64,000 nucleotides of DNA from Bacteroidota bacterium (GTDB taxonomy: Bacteria > Bacteroidota > Ignavibacteria > UBA10030 > UBA8401): assembly GCA_041658205.1 (NCBI GenBank), contig JBBAAO010000001.1, positions 186,001 to 250,000 of the forward strand, read 5' to 3'. This document shows, in pieces, positions 7,486 through 16,998 of this stretch. Within the stretch, counting starts at the first letter, position 1, and the number at the start of each line of letters is the position of its first letter. The notes beneath the pieces were generated by a model. The model did no database searches, was not told the origin of the DNA, and saw only the letters and a list, made by a program, of their open reading frames with translations. A program made the translations under genes and the position numbers.

Positions 7486-10343
7486 AAAGAATTCTTCCAT
7501 TCTGTCTCTTCGGCATTTTTTTTAGCTGTTCTTCGTCCCGCGATGTTCAAGTTGAACCAAATTCTACACGGTCATCCTCCGTTGTTGATTCAACAAAGTC
7601 AAGCGATTGGGTTGAGTCGATAATGCGCAATCTGACAATCAGACAGAAAGTAGCTCAACTGTTCATTATTTGGACAAGAGCCGGTTATATGCCGCATGAT
7701 TCCAAAACATGGCAGGAAAATTATCGTTACGCAAAAGAGGTCGGTGTCGGTGGGTTCTATTTTTCTCATGGCAGCGCCTACGGGTTTCCGGTGAATGCAA
7801 ACAAACTGCAGCGAGTTGCATCAATTCCGCTGCTGATGACTGCGGATTTTGAATGGGGTGCGGGAATGCGCATCCAAGAATCAACCACATTTCCACGGGC
7901 AATGGCGCTCGGTGCAACAAGGGATACGAATCTCTCATATGAAATGGGAAAAGCAATTGCCCACGAAACACGTGCACTGGGAATCCATCAAAATTATTCT
8001 CCCGTTGTCGATGTGAACAATAATCCGAAAAACCCGGTCATCAACACCCGTTCGTTTGGAGAAGATCCCCGCCTCGTGAGCAATTTTGCTCGTGCATTCA
8101 TTCGTGGAACACAAGAAGGGAATGTCATTGCAACGGTGAAACACTTTCCGGGGCACGGTGACACAGACATTGACACACATCTTGATCTTCCTTCAGTTCA
8201 TTTCTCCCGAGAGCGTTTTGATTCGTTAGAACTTCTTCCGTATAGAGATGCAATTGTTAATGGAGTGATGTCAGTGATGATTGCCCACATTCATGCCGCT
8301 GTATTTGACGAATCCGATTCGATACCTTCCACTGTCTCGGAAAATGTCATTACAAAATTGTTAAAGAACGAAATGAAGTTTGATGGTATGATTGTTACCG
8401 ATGCACTTGCGATGAAAGGCGTTTCTAAGCTCTTCAATCCGGGGGATGCTGCTACACGTGCAGTAAAAGCCGGAGCGGATGTATTGTTGACGTCCCCCAA
8501 TACTGACGATGCCATTGATTCGATTCTCGCAGCAATTAATCGAGGAGAAATATCGGAAGAGCGTATCGATTATTCTGTCCGTAAAATGCTGAAGTACAAA
8601 CAATGGGCTGGCCTCGACACCAATCGGTTAGTTGATATTGATACAGTTGCCAATATTGTCTTTACTAAAACGCACCAGGAATTAGCGAAAACAATAGCGC
8701 GGAAATCCATTACGGTGTTGGGAAACGAAAACAATATTCTTCCGTTCCAAAATCTTAATGGTAAAAAAATAATTGATTTCGTCTTTTCCGACACAGAAGA
8801 TCCGGACGATGCAGACAATCTTCATGATGAACTCTTCAAACGGAAACGGATGGAACTTGTCCGCATTGATCCTCGCAGCAATCAAATGGAATATGATGAT
8901 GCGCTGAAGAAAGCCAAGTTTGCGGATATGATTATCTGTCAGTTTATGTATTATACCAGATCGGAAGCGATGTCGGGATTCCTTCCCAAAAAAGTCTCCG
9001 AACTGATGAGTGCCATTATCGAATTTAAAAAACCAGTGATTGGGATCTCCATGGGAAACCCGTACGTGGTGATGGAATTTCCCAAACTTGATGCGTATGT
9101 CGCAACGTTTAGTCCCAGCAAATTCTCATTGGATGCAGCCGCTGAGGTGGTCTTTGGTGAACAACCATCTTATGGAAAACTTCCCGTCACCATACCGGGA
9201 CGTTATGCTTTTGGCGAAGGGGTAGCATATAAATCAATTGTTCTTCGCGAAGGCAAGCCTGAAGAGGCAGGTTTCAATGCTGATTCTCTTTCTCGAGTCG
9301 ATTCCATTATTGAAAAAGCAATTGCGGATTCCGCATTCCCCGGGGCAGTGCTGCTCGTGGCGAAAGATGGCATTGTCGTTCATGAACAAGCGTACGGGCA
9401 TTTCACTTATGATGCTCTCTCCGAACGGATGACAACGGATGCTATTTTCGATCTTGCTTCCGTAACCAAAGTGATATCCACAACAAGTGCCGTAATGAAA
9501 CTGGTGGAAGAAAAAAAGATTTCGCTGGATGATAAAATTGTAAAATATTTTCCTGCCTTCGGACAAAATGGCAAAGAAAATATTACCATCTATAATCTTT
9601 TAGTGCATAACAGCGGCTTGCCGGCATGGAGAAAATTTTATGAATTTTGCGATTCTGCAACATGCGTTATGGATTCTATTTTTGCAACGTCGCTCATTTA
9701 TACGACGGGCGATTCAACGATGTATAGCGATCTTGGATTAATCACCACCGGAAAAATTATTGAGAAAGTGACCGGAGCAACCCTTGCAAATTATGTTGAT
9801 TCAATGTTTTTCAAGCCTCTGGGGATGATGAGCACCATGTATAATCCTCCGGCAGAATTGTGGAAACGTGTCGTACCGACGGAAGTCGATTCCTTCTGGA
9901 AGAAAACCTATGCTGCCGTTCGGGGACGAGTGCATGATGAAAATGCAGTAACGCTCGGCGGAATATCCGGACATGCAGGATTATTCTCCACTGCGTCGGA
10001 TCTGGCAAAGATCCTGCAAATGGAATTGAATTATGGACGATACAACGGAAAACGGTATTTAGATTCGTCTACTATTGCATTATTCACCCAGACACAGAGC
10101 GAAAAGAGCAGCCGCGGTATAGGATGGGATACCCGGTCTACGGGACGATCATTTTCAGGACAGTATACCTCACAGCGCACATTTTTGCATACAGGATTTA
10201 CAGGAACTTCAGTTGTTGTCGATCCTGAAAAAAGGGTGATCGTCGTCTTCTTGACGAATCGTGTCTATCCAACGCGCAACACATTAAAGTTACTACGTCT
10301 TCGTCCCGTAGTGCATGAAGCTGTTTTTCGTGCACTTAAATAG
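7482..10343 (+). CDS. Lipoprotein: NagZ-type GH3 beta-N-acetylhexosaminidase fused to a beta-lactamase-fold domain
   Basis: A 953-residue two-enzyme fusion. The N-terminus is a lipoprotein signal with Cys at residue 16 (GIFFSCSSS). The GH3 barrel spans about 45-390 and has the NagZ loop KHFPGHGDTDIDTH (residues 219-232), whose Asp-His pair is the acid/base, and the nucleophile Asp near residue 305 in IVTDALAMKGV. A GH3 C-terminal sandwich follows to about 580. Residues 605-953 are a class C beta-lactamase/DD-peptidase-like domain with SVTK (near 660, S-x-x-K), YSDLG (near 748, the Y-x-N position but with Asp) and HTGFTGTS (near 902, the KTG box). I infer removal of GlcNAc from wall fragments plus a peptide or amide hydrolase activity, facing the periplasm. 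E. coli NagZ is cytoplasmic, so the lipid anchor is a real difference. Confidence 0.9.
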   Translation: MKRILPFCLFGIFFSCSSSRDVQVEPNSTRSSSVVDSTKSSDWVESIMRNLTIRQKVAQLFIIWTRAGYMPHDSKTWQENYRYAKEVGVGGFYFSHGSAYGFPVNANKLQRVASIPLLMTADFEWGAGMRIQESTTFPRAMALGATRDTNLSYEMGKAIAHETRALGIHQNYSPVVDVNNNPKNPVINTRSFGEDPRLVSNFARAFIRGTQEGNVIATVKHFPGHGDTDIDTHLDLPSVHFSRERFDSLELLPYRDAIVNGVMSVMIAHIHAAVFDESDSIPSTVSENVITKLLKNEMKFDGMIVTDALAMKGVSKLFNPGDAATRAVKAGADVLLTSPNTDDAIDSILAAINRGEISEERIDYSVRKMLKYKQWAGLDTNRLVDIDTVANIVFTKTHQELAKTIARKSITVLGNENNILPFQNLNGKKIIDFVFSDTEDPDDADNLHDELFKRKRMELVRIDPRSNQMEYDDALKKAKFADMIICQFMYYTRSEAMSGFLPKKVSELMSAIIEFKKPVIGISMGNPYVVMEFPKLDAYVATFSPSKFSLDAAAEVVFGEQPSYGKLPVTIPGRYAFGEGVAYKSIVLREGKPEEAGFNADSLSRVDSIIEKAIADSAFPGAVLLVAKDGIVVHEQAYGHFTYDALSERMTTDAIFDLASVTKVISTTSAVMKLVEEKKISLDDKIVKYFPAFGQNGKENITIYNLLVHNSGLPAWRKFYEFCDSATCVMDSIFATSLIYTTGDSTMYSDLGLITTGKIIEKVTGATLANYVDSMFFKPLGMMSTMYNPPAELWKRVVPTEVDSFWKKTYAAVRGRVHDENAVTLGGISGHAGLFSTASDLAKILQMELNYGRYNGKRYLDSSTIALFTQTQSEKSSRGIGWDTRSTGRSFSGQYTSQRTFLHTGFTGTSVVVDPEKRVIVVFLTNRVYPTRNTLKLLRLRPVVHEAVFRALK

Positions 10344-10597
10344 TGGAAGAAAATGATTGGTAATAAAAAAAATGCCGAATCCTTTTTATCCAAACTTGTC
10401 GTTTTACTGCAACATTTGGATATCACCACTCACCATTTTTAACATTTAGATCGGCGAATTTGGATTAAACTTCAAACTCCCTTTGTTTCCCTCAGAAGCC
10501 ATAGTTTACAATTCTCAATCAACTTTTTTTCCTCTCGAATCTGACAGATTCTTTTCTTACTTTTTCGCACATCATTGTCCATCACTCCGGGGTATAC

Positions 10598-13500
10598 ATG
10601 AAAAAAGTCGTCGTTGTTATTCTCGCCATTTGTTCCATTTCCTTCGCGCAAAAATTCGATACACTGAAATCTTCCATATTAAGTGGTTTAAAATTCAGAT
10701 CTGTTGGGCCTTCCATCGTCGGCGGAAGAATTATTGATTTTGCTGTCTATCCCGGAAATCGGAGCATCTATTATGTCGGTGTTGCATCCGGCGGTGTATG
10801 GAAAACGACAAACAGCGGAACAACATGGGAATCAATTTTTGAAAATGAAGGATCATATTCCATTGGCTGTGTTGTCTTAAATCCAAGTAATCCTCATGAA
10901 GTGTGGGTTGGAACGGGCGAACTGAACAGTCAGCGAAGTGTCGGTTACGGAGATGGAATATATAAATCTGACAATGGTGGAAAATCATGGAAAAAAATGG
11001 GACTGGAAAAGTCTGAGCATATTTCGGCGATTGTATTCGATCCGCGTGATACAAAAATCATGTATGTAGCTGCACAAGGTCCATTGTGGAAGGAAGGTGG
11101 AGATCGCGGGTTATACAAATCTACAGATGGGGGAACCACTTGGAAAAATCTTCTCAAACCAAGTGAACATACGGGAGTATTCGAAATCGTTCTGGATCCG
11201 CGAAATCCAGACGTGGTGTATGCTACAACATATCAGCGCCGAAGACATTTCTGGTCGATGATTGATGGGGGACCGGAAGGATCAATTCAGAAATCGATCG
11301 ATGGTGGCGCAACATGGAAAAAATTATCAACCGGACTCCCAAGCGGTGATCTTGGCAAGATTGGTCTTGCAATTTCGTCGGTCAATCCCGATGTGCTGTT
11401 TGCTTATGTTGAAGCGCAAGGAGATGGAAGTGGAATTTATCGTTCAACGGATCGCGGTGCAACATGGGAAAAACGAAATTCCTATAATGACGTTCCGATG
11501 TATTATTCAAAGATTTATTGTGATCCGGTCAACGTTGACAGAATTTACGCTACGGGAACATTCATGTATTATTCGAATGATGCCGGAAAAACATTGTCCC
11601 GCATTGGCGAAAAAAGTGTTCATGTAGATTATCATGCCATTTGGATCGATCCGAAAGATCCTTCCTATATGCTGTTAGGAACTGACGGCGGACTTTATGA
11701 ATCCCATGATAAAAACAAAACATGGCGATTCATTAATAACATGCCGACAATGCAGTTCTATCGTGTCACTGTTGATAATGCCGAGCCATTCTATAACATT
11801 TACGGCGGAACACAGGATAATGCATCGCTTGGTGGTCCGTCGCGCACAATGAGCAAATACGGTATCCATAATTTTGATTGGTTTGTCACCATCGGCGGAG
11901 ATGGATTCGAATCTCAAATCGATCCGACCGATCCAAATATTGTCTATTCACAGTACCAATACGGCGGGATTGCACGATATGACAAAAAAACGGGGGAAGG
12001 TTTATGGATCCAGCCAATTGAGGAAAAAGGGGAAGCGGGATTGCGATGGAATTGGGATTCACCATTGTTAATCTCACCTCATTCTCCATCACGTCTCTAT
12101 TTTGGTGCAAACAAACTATTCCGCAGCGACGACCGTGGGGCATCATGGAGAGCGGTAAGCGGAGATCTTTCACGTCAAAAAGATCGTAACTCAATTCCGA
12201 TGATGGGAAAATTGTGGAGCATTGATGCAATCAATCGTCATGGGAATACGGCGGCGTGGGGAAATCTTTCGCAAATTTCCGAATCTGCAAAGAAAGAAAA
12301 TCTTATCTATATCGGAACAGATGATGGATTGATCCAAATAACAGAAGATGGTGGAGTCAACTGGAGAAAAATTGAAAAAATCTCCGGAATTCCCGAACTG
12401 GCATATACATCGGTTGTCTTTGCATCACAGCATAATGAAAACGTTGCTTATGCTGCATTTGATAATCATCAACAAGGTGATTTTAAACCGTACTTGTTAC
12501 GAAGTGAGGACAAAGGGAAATCATGGAAAACGATCTCGAATAATCTTCCCGCAAACGGTTCAGTGAAATCATTTATCGAAGATCATGTTGATCCAAATGT
12601 GCTTTTCGTCGGCACAGAATTTGGTATATATGTTTCCAACAATGGCGGTAAGATTTGGACACAGTTAAATTCTGGTCTGCCGACCATTGCGATAAGGGAT
12701 ATCGATATTCAAAAACGAGAGAATGATTTGGTGATCGCAACATTTGGTCGAGGGTTTTATGTATTGGATGATTATTCTCCTCTTCGCGATATGAAGCCGG
12801 ATATCTTGGAAAAAGAAGCGTCCATTTTTGAAGTGAAAGATGCTCTTCTCTACGTTGAAAAAGATCCTCTTGCCGGCGATGATCAGGGATGGCAGGGAGA
12901 TAATTTTTATCATGCAAGCAATCCTCCCTTTGGCGCCACATTCACCTATTATCTGAAGGAAGCATATAAAACGAAGAAGCAGCTCCGTAAAGATGCAGAA
13001 AAGGAAGCGGAAAAGAAGAAGTCCGATATTAAAATTCCATCGCATGATGAAGCAAGGAGTGAAAACGACGAAGATTCGCCGGTAATTATCTTTACTATTA
13101 AGGACGAATCGGGAACTATCGTTCGAAAAATATTGGGAGAGAATTCTGCAGGGGTGAACCGTGTTACATGGGATCTGCGCTATTCTTCTCTCGATCCCGT
13201 TACCAATTCAACCTCAGCTGATGGAAAGAACTCCGCATGGTTTGTGATGCCCGGGAAATATTCTGTAACAATGTCAAAACGATTGGATGGAGTTGAAACT
13301 GCTCTTGCATCATCAATGGAATTTCTCTGTAAGCCACTTGGCACTTCTTCTGTCCCGACCAACGATAGAACTGCCCTTGTTTCCTTCCAGCGCAAAGCCG
13401 CTCAATTGCAAAGAGTGGTATTTGCAACGAACAGTTACTTGAATGAACTGAAGTCAAAAATGAATGCAATCAAAGCAGCACTAATGCAAAGCCAGGGTGA

Positions 13501-13840
13501 GACAGGAACAACATATAAAACACTTCGCGATTTGGAATTGCGCCTTGTTCAGATTAAACGGTCTTTCTCGGGAGATGAAATTATTTCCCGCAGGAATGAT
13601 GTCGCTTCACCGGGAATTCTGACGAGAATGAACTCTCTGACCGAAAGTTTTTTCTCATCGTATGCCGATGTGACTGAGACGCAAAAGAAGGCGTATCAAA
13701 TTGCAGTGGATGAGTTTAACCGTGAATATGCCAATATCAAAAAGATTTCGAATGAGGAACTCCCTGCGCTCTATCGAAGTCTGGATGCGATGACCTCACC
13801 AATTATCCCGGGACGATTGCCCGAATGGAAAAAAGAATAA
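10598..13840 (+). CDS. Secreted sortilin/BNR-repeat beta-propeller protein
   Basis: A 1080-residue exported protein. Residues 1-18 are a signal peptide ending SISFAQ. Residues 20-740 form one or two beta-propellers built from BNR/Asp-box repeats, with S/T-x-D-x-G-x-T-W seen many times, e.g. KTTNSGTTWES, KSDNGGKSWKK, KSTDGGTTWKN and RSTDRGATWEK. The family is annotated variously as VPS10/sortilin-like, glycosyl hydrolase or Ycf48-like. Residues 800-1080 include a Lys/Glu-rich linker, an Ig-like FTIKDESGTIVRKI module (FlgD-like) and a helical tail. No catalytic residues can be named, so an enzymatic label would be a guess. It stands alone between a 254-base upstream gap and a strong terminator. 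Confidence 0.82.
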   Translation: MKKVVVVILAICSISFAQKFDTLKSSILSGLKFRSVGPSIVGGRIIDFAVYPGNRSIYYVGVASGGVWKTTNSGTTWESIFENEGSYSIGCVVLNPSNPHEVWVGTGELNSQRSVGYGDGIYKSDNGGKSWKKMGLEKSEHISAIVFDPRDTKIMYVAAQGPLWKEGGDRGLYKSTDGGTTWKNLLKPSEHTGVFEIVLDPRNPDVVYATTYQRRRHFWSMIDGGPEGSIQKSIDGGATWKKLSTGLPSGDLGKIGLAISSVNPDVLFAYVEAQGDGSGIYRSTDRGATWEKRNSYNDVPMYYSKIYCDPVNVDRIYATGTFMYYSNDAGKTLSRIGEKSVHVDYHAIWIDPKDPSYMLLGTDGGLYESHDKNKTWRFINNMPTMQFYRVTVDNAEPFYNIYGGTQDNASLGGPSRTMSKYGIHNFDWFVTIGGDGFESQIDPTDPNIVYSQYQYGGIARYDKKTGEGLWIQPIEEKGEAGLRWNWDSPLLISPHSPSRLYFGANKLFRSDDRGASWRAVSGDLSRQKDRNSIPMMGKLWSIDAINRHGNTAAWGNLSQISESAKKENLIYIGTDDGLIQITEDGGVNWRKIEKISGIPELAYTSVVFASQHNENVAYAAFDNHQQGDFKPYLLRSEDKGKSWKTISNNLPANGSVKSFIEDHVDPNVLFVGTEFGIYVSNNGGKIWTQLNSGLPTIAIRDIDIQKRENDLVIATFGRGFYVLDDYSPLRDMKPDILEKEASIFEVKDALLYVEKDPLAGDDQGWQGDNFYHASNPPFGATFTYYLKEAYKTKKQLRKDAEKEAEKKKSDIKIPSHDEARSENDEDSPVIIFTIKDESGTIVRKILGENSAGVNRVTWDLRYSSLDPVTNSTSADGKNSAWFVMPGKYSVTMSKRLDGVETALASSMEFLCKPLGTSSVPTNDRTALVSFQRKAAQLQRVVFATNSYLNELKSKMNAIKAALMQSQGETGTTYKTLRDLELRLVQIKRSFSGDEIISRRNDVASPGILTRMNSLTESFFSSYADVTETQKKAYQIAVDEFNREYANIKKISNEELPALYRSLDAMTSPIIPGRLPEWKKE

Positions 13841-13852
13841 TATTTGCCAGTC

Positions 13853-13890
13853 AACCATCCGAATATATAAGGATTCGGATGGTTTTCTTC
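13853..13890 (+). terminator. Rho-independent terminator after the BNR protein
   Basis: A perfect 12-base-pair stem (AACCATCCGAAT at 13853-13864 with ATTCGGATGGTT at 13873-13884) with an 8-base loop is followed by a short T-rich run. It begins 13 bases after the stop codon. Confidence 0.85.
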
Positions 13891-13952
13891 CGAGAATTCC
13901 ATTTTTTTCCCCGCTGAAAATATCGTATCTTTCGCCACAAAAATTTATTTCA

Positions 13953-13985
13953 AGACCTTCCAGGATTTCAAAACCTAGAAGGTCT
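13953..13985. repeat. Small palindromic intergenic element
   Basis: AGACCTTC (13953-13960) pairs with GAAGGTCT (13978-13985), and an inner AGG/CCT extends the stem. It lies between a terminator and the ribosome binding site of the dehydrogenase gene, 22 bases before its ATG. Similar ACCTT...AAGGT hairpins are, as I recall, common between genes in this phylum. It could also shape the leader of the downstream mRNA. Confidence 0.5.
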
Positions 13986-14006
13986 GTACAATATTATGGA
14001 GAAATT

Positions 14007-15560
14007 ATGCCTGCCAAGTTTAAGAATGAAGCATTCACCGATTTTACCAAACCAGCTAACAAAAAAGGGATGGAGAAAGCTCTTCTAAAAGTTCGTGCTG
14101 AGCTTGGAAAAGAACATCCAATTGTGATCAGCGGGGAGAAGATCACTACCACCGAAAAACTATATTCCTATAACCCTTCAAAGCCAAGCGAAGTCATTGG
14201 TATTTTCCAAAAAGCGAATGTTGATATTGCCAATAAAGCAGTCAGTGAAGCGGCAAAAACATTTGAATCATGGAAGAATGTTCCGGCAAAAAAACGGGCG
14301 GACTATCTGTTCAAAGCGGCATCATTAATGCGAAAACGGAAGTTCGAATTTAGTGCAATGTTAACATATGAAGTGGGAAAATCATGGCCAGAAGCCGATG
14401 CGGATACTGCTGAAGCTATCGACTTTTTAGAGTTTTATGGACGAGAGATGCTTCGTCTTGCCGCACCACAACCGTTAACAAAAGTTGCTGGTGAAAAAAA
14501 TGAGTTACGCTATATTCCTCTTGGTGTTGGTGTCTGCGTGCCGCCGTGGAATTTCGCTCTCGCTATTCTCGTCGGTATGACCTCGGCAGCGGTAGTCGCA
14601 GGAAATACCGTTGTATTAAAGCCATCCTCTGATTCGCCGGCTATTGGGTACATGTTCTTTCAATTGATGGAAGAAGTCGGTTTACCAAAAGGTGTCATCA
14701 ATTTCATTACCGGTCCCGGCGGTGCGGTCGGTGATACGATGGTTGCTCATCCAAAAACCAGATTTATTTCGTTTACAGGTTCCAAAGAAGTTGGAATTCA
14801 TATTAATGAACTTGCAGCAAAGGTAGTTCCGGGACAGATCTGGTTGAAACGCGTTATTGCTGAAATGGGAGGAAAAGATTCCATCCTGATTGACAATGAA
14901 ACAGATCTTGATTCAGCAGCGCAGGCAACGGTTGCATCCGCGTTTGGTTTTCAGGGACAAAAATGTTCTGCGGCTTCGCGCGCAATTGTTGTTGCATCCG
15001 TCTATGACAAATTCGTTGAAAAAGTCGCTGAGCGTACAAAAAAATTGATTGTTGGAATGCCGGAAACCGGAACAACGTATATGGGACCGGTAGTGAATAA
15101 AGGTTCAATGGAAAAGATTCTTCAGTATATTGAAACCGGAGTGAAAGAGGGTGGAAGAATTGTTGCAGGAGGAAAACGGGTTGGCACTGATGGATATTTT
15201 GTTGAACCGACAGTAATTGCCGATGTTGATGCCAAAGCGACCATCTCCCAGGAAGAAATTTTTGGCCCGGTGCTCGCTATCATCAAAGCGAGAGATTACG
15301 ATCATGCGCTTGAGATTGCGAACAACACGGAATTCGGATTGACCGGCGGTGTCTGGACGAAGAACAAGAAGAAACAAGAAAAAGCGAAAAACGAATTTCA
15401 CGCTGGAAATTTTTATATTAATAGAAAAATTACCGGTGCGCTCGTCGGAGTCCATCCGTTTGGCGGATTTAATTTAAGCGGAACGGACTCGAAAGCGGGT
15501 GGCAGAGATTATCTGTTATTATTCACGCAGGCTAAATTAATTTCGCATAAAATAAAATAA
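14007..15560 (+). CDS. pruA: L-glutamate gamma-semialdehyde (P5C) dehydrogenase
   Basis: A 517-residue aldehyde dehydrogenase that oxidises glutamate semialdehyde/P5C to glutamate with NAD+, the second step of proline breakdown. Evidence is the RocA-type N-terminus (NEAFTDFTKPANKKGMEKAL), the NAD-binding WNFALAILVGM and FTGSKEVG segments, the general base Glu in VIAEMGGKD near 288, and the nucleophile Cys in FQGQKCSAASR near residue 322. The ATG at 14007 has a GGAG site. No proline dehydrogenase gene is next to it, so the substrate comes from elsewhere in the genome. Length fits the RocA branch rather than the bifunctional PutA proteins. Confidence 0.92.
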   Translation: MPAKFKNEAFTDFTKPANKKGMEKALLKVRAELGKEHPIVISGEKITTTEKLYSYNPSKPSEVIGIFQKANVDIANKAVSEAAKTFESWKNVPAKKRADYLFKAASLMRKRKFEFSAMLTYEVGKSWPEADADTAEAIDFLEFYGREMLRLAAPQPLTKVAGEKNELRYIPLGVGVCVPPWNFALAILVGMTSAAVVAGNTVVLKPSSDSPAIGYMFFQLMEEVGLPKGVINFITGPGGAVGDTMVAHPKTRFISFTGSKEVGIHINELAAKVVPGQIWLKRVIAEMGGKDSILIDNETDLDSAAQATVASAFGFQGQKCSAASRAIVVASVYDKFVEKVAERTKKLIVGMPETGTTYMGPVVNKGSMEKILQYIETGVKEGGRIVAGGKRVGTDGYFVEPTVIADVDAKATISQEEIFGPVLAIIKARDYDHALEIANNTEFGLTGGVWTKNKKKQEKAKNEFHAGNFYINRKITGALVGVHPFGGFNLSGTDSKAGGRDYLLLFTQAKLISHKIK

Positions 15561-15624
15561 TGATCTTCGTTGGGACGTTACAGTATAACTTACCAATGAA
15601 AAAATAATAATTGAAGGAGATCCA

Positions 15625-16788
15625 ATGAAAATTCATGAATACCAGGGTAAAGATATTTTAAGAAAATTCGGTGTTCCGGTTCCTCGCGGTGAAGTAGCAT
15701 TTACTGTTGACGATGCAGTGAACGCTGCAAAACGTCTCGGCGGTAGTGTCTGGGTTGTGAAAGCTCAGATTCACGCCGGTGGACGAGGCAAAGGGGGCGG
15801 AGTGAAAGTGGCAAAGAGTATTGATGAAGTAAAGAATTATGCAAAACAAATCCTGGGAATGACACTCATTACTCATCAGACCGGACCTGAAGGTCGTTTG
15901 GTAAAACGATTGCTCATTGAAGAAGGTGCAAACATTGATAAAGAAATGTATGTCGGTATTACGCTTGATCGTTCACAATCCAAAAATGTGATGATGGTTT
16001 CCACTGAAGGTGGTATGGAGATCGAAAAAGTAGCGGAAGAACATCCGGAAAAAATTGTGAAAGAGGCGATTGATCCAACGATAGGTTTCCAACAATTTCA
16101 AGCACGCAAGCTTGCTTTTGCGCTCGGTTTAAGCGGCGATGCGTTGAAGAATGCCGTAAAGTTTTTAACATCATTATATAAAGCATACGAAGCGACTGAT
16201 GCATCATTGTTTGAGATCAATCCTTTAGTCATCACGAAAGAGGGAAATGTTATTGCGCTCGATGCCAAAGTGAACTTTGACGATAATGCACTCTTCCGTC
16301 ATCCGGAATTTGCAGAACTTCGCGATCTGGATGAAGAAGATCCCCATGAAGTTGAAGCGTCAAAATCCAACCTCAATTATATCAAACTAGACGGCAACGT
16401 CGGTTGTATGGTCAACGGTGCCGGTCTTGCCATGGCAACAATGGATATTATTAAACTGGCCGGCGGCGAACCGGCAAATTTCCTCGATGTCGGCGGTGGA
16501 GCAAACGCAACAACGGTCGCAAGCGGGTTTAAGATCATTCTTTCCGATAAGAATGTGAAAGCGATTCTCATCAATATCTTTGGCGGAATTGTCCGCTGCG
16601 ATCGTGTGGCAAACGGTGTGGTTGAAGCAGCAAAAGTTGTTGATGTAAAGATCCCGATCGTCATCCGTCTTGCCGGCACCAATGCGGATATTGCCGCCGA
16701 TATTCTGCGCAATTCCGGAATGAGTTTCCTTGTTGCAGAAAATTTGAAAGATGCAGCAGATAAGGTAACAAAAGCGTTGGCAGCATAA
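15625..16788 (+). CDS. sucC: Succinate-CoA ligase, beta subunit
   Basis: A 387-residue protein that with SucD converts succinyl-CoA to succinate while making ATP or GTP in the TCA cycle. The ATP-grasp domain begins MKIHEYQGKDILRKFGVPVP, with AQIHAGGRGKGGGVK at residues 47-61 and EINPL near 201. The CoA-ligase-type C-terminal domain has GGGANATTV near 290 and INIFGGIVRCD near 315. The start has a strong GGAG ribosome binding site. sucD is not adjacent, which is unusual compared with the common sucCD pair but occurs in this phylum. Confidence 0.96.
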   Translation: MKIHEYQGKDILRKFGVPVPRGEVAFTVDDAVNAAKRLGGSVWVVKAQIHAGGRGKGGGVKVAKSIDEVKNYAKQILGMTLITHQTGPEGRLVKRLLIEEGANIDKEMYVGITLDRSQSKNVMMVSTEGGMEIEKVAEEHPEKIVKEAIDPTIGFQQFQARKLAFALGLSGDALKNAVKFLTSLYKAYEATDASLFEINPLVITKEGNVIALDAKVNFDDNALFRHPEFAELRDLDEEDPHEVEASKSNLNYIKLDGNVGCMVNGAGLAMATMDIIKLAGGEPANFLDVGGGANATTVASGFKIILSDKNVKAILINIFGGIVRCDRVANGVVEAAKVVDVKIPIVIRLAGTNADIAADILRNSGMSFLVAENLKDAADKVTKALAA

Positions 16789-16806
16789 TATGAATTGGAG
16801 GATATC

Positions 16807-16998
16807 ATGAAAGGGATCGAATATGTCGTTGATGCCCGTGGAAAAAGGAAAGCCGTTGTTGTTGATTTGAAAGTGCATGGCAATGCCTGGGAAGATTTTT
16901 ATGATTCGCTCACAGCAAAAATGAGGGTGCATGAACCTCGTGAAACGTATGCATCAGTCAAGGCCAAGTTGAAGGTCAAAGAAAAAATTCGTGGCTAA
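16807..16998 (+). CDS. Probable antitoxin of a type II toxin-antitoxin pair
   Basis: A 63-residue protein starting MKGIEYVVDARGKRKAVVVD from the ATG at 16807, which sits 5 bases after a GGAGG site at 16797-16801. It is Lys/Arg-rich in its C-terminal half. I do not recognise a named antitoxin family from the sequence alone, and the role comes from its place: it overlaps the RelE/ParE-like toxin gene by 8 bases in the antitoxin-first order typical of such pairs. Short N-terminal strands followed by a charged helix fit small antitoxins that fold on their toxin. Confidence 0.75.
   Translation: MKGIEYVVDARGKRKAVVVDLKVHGNAWEDFYDSLTAKMRVHEPRETYASVKAKLKVKEKIRG

Noticed and set aside
12573..13045. 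Overlapping minus-strand open frames of 122 and 126 codons inside the BNR protein gene
   Set aside because: They are shadows of the coding frame with no start signals or domain features.
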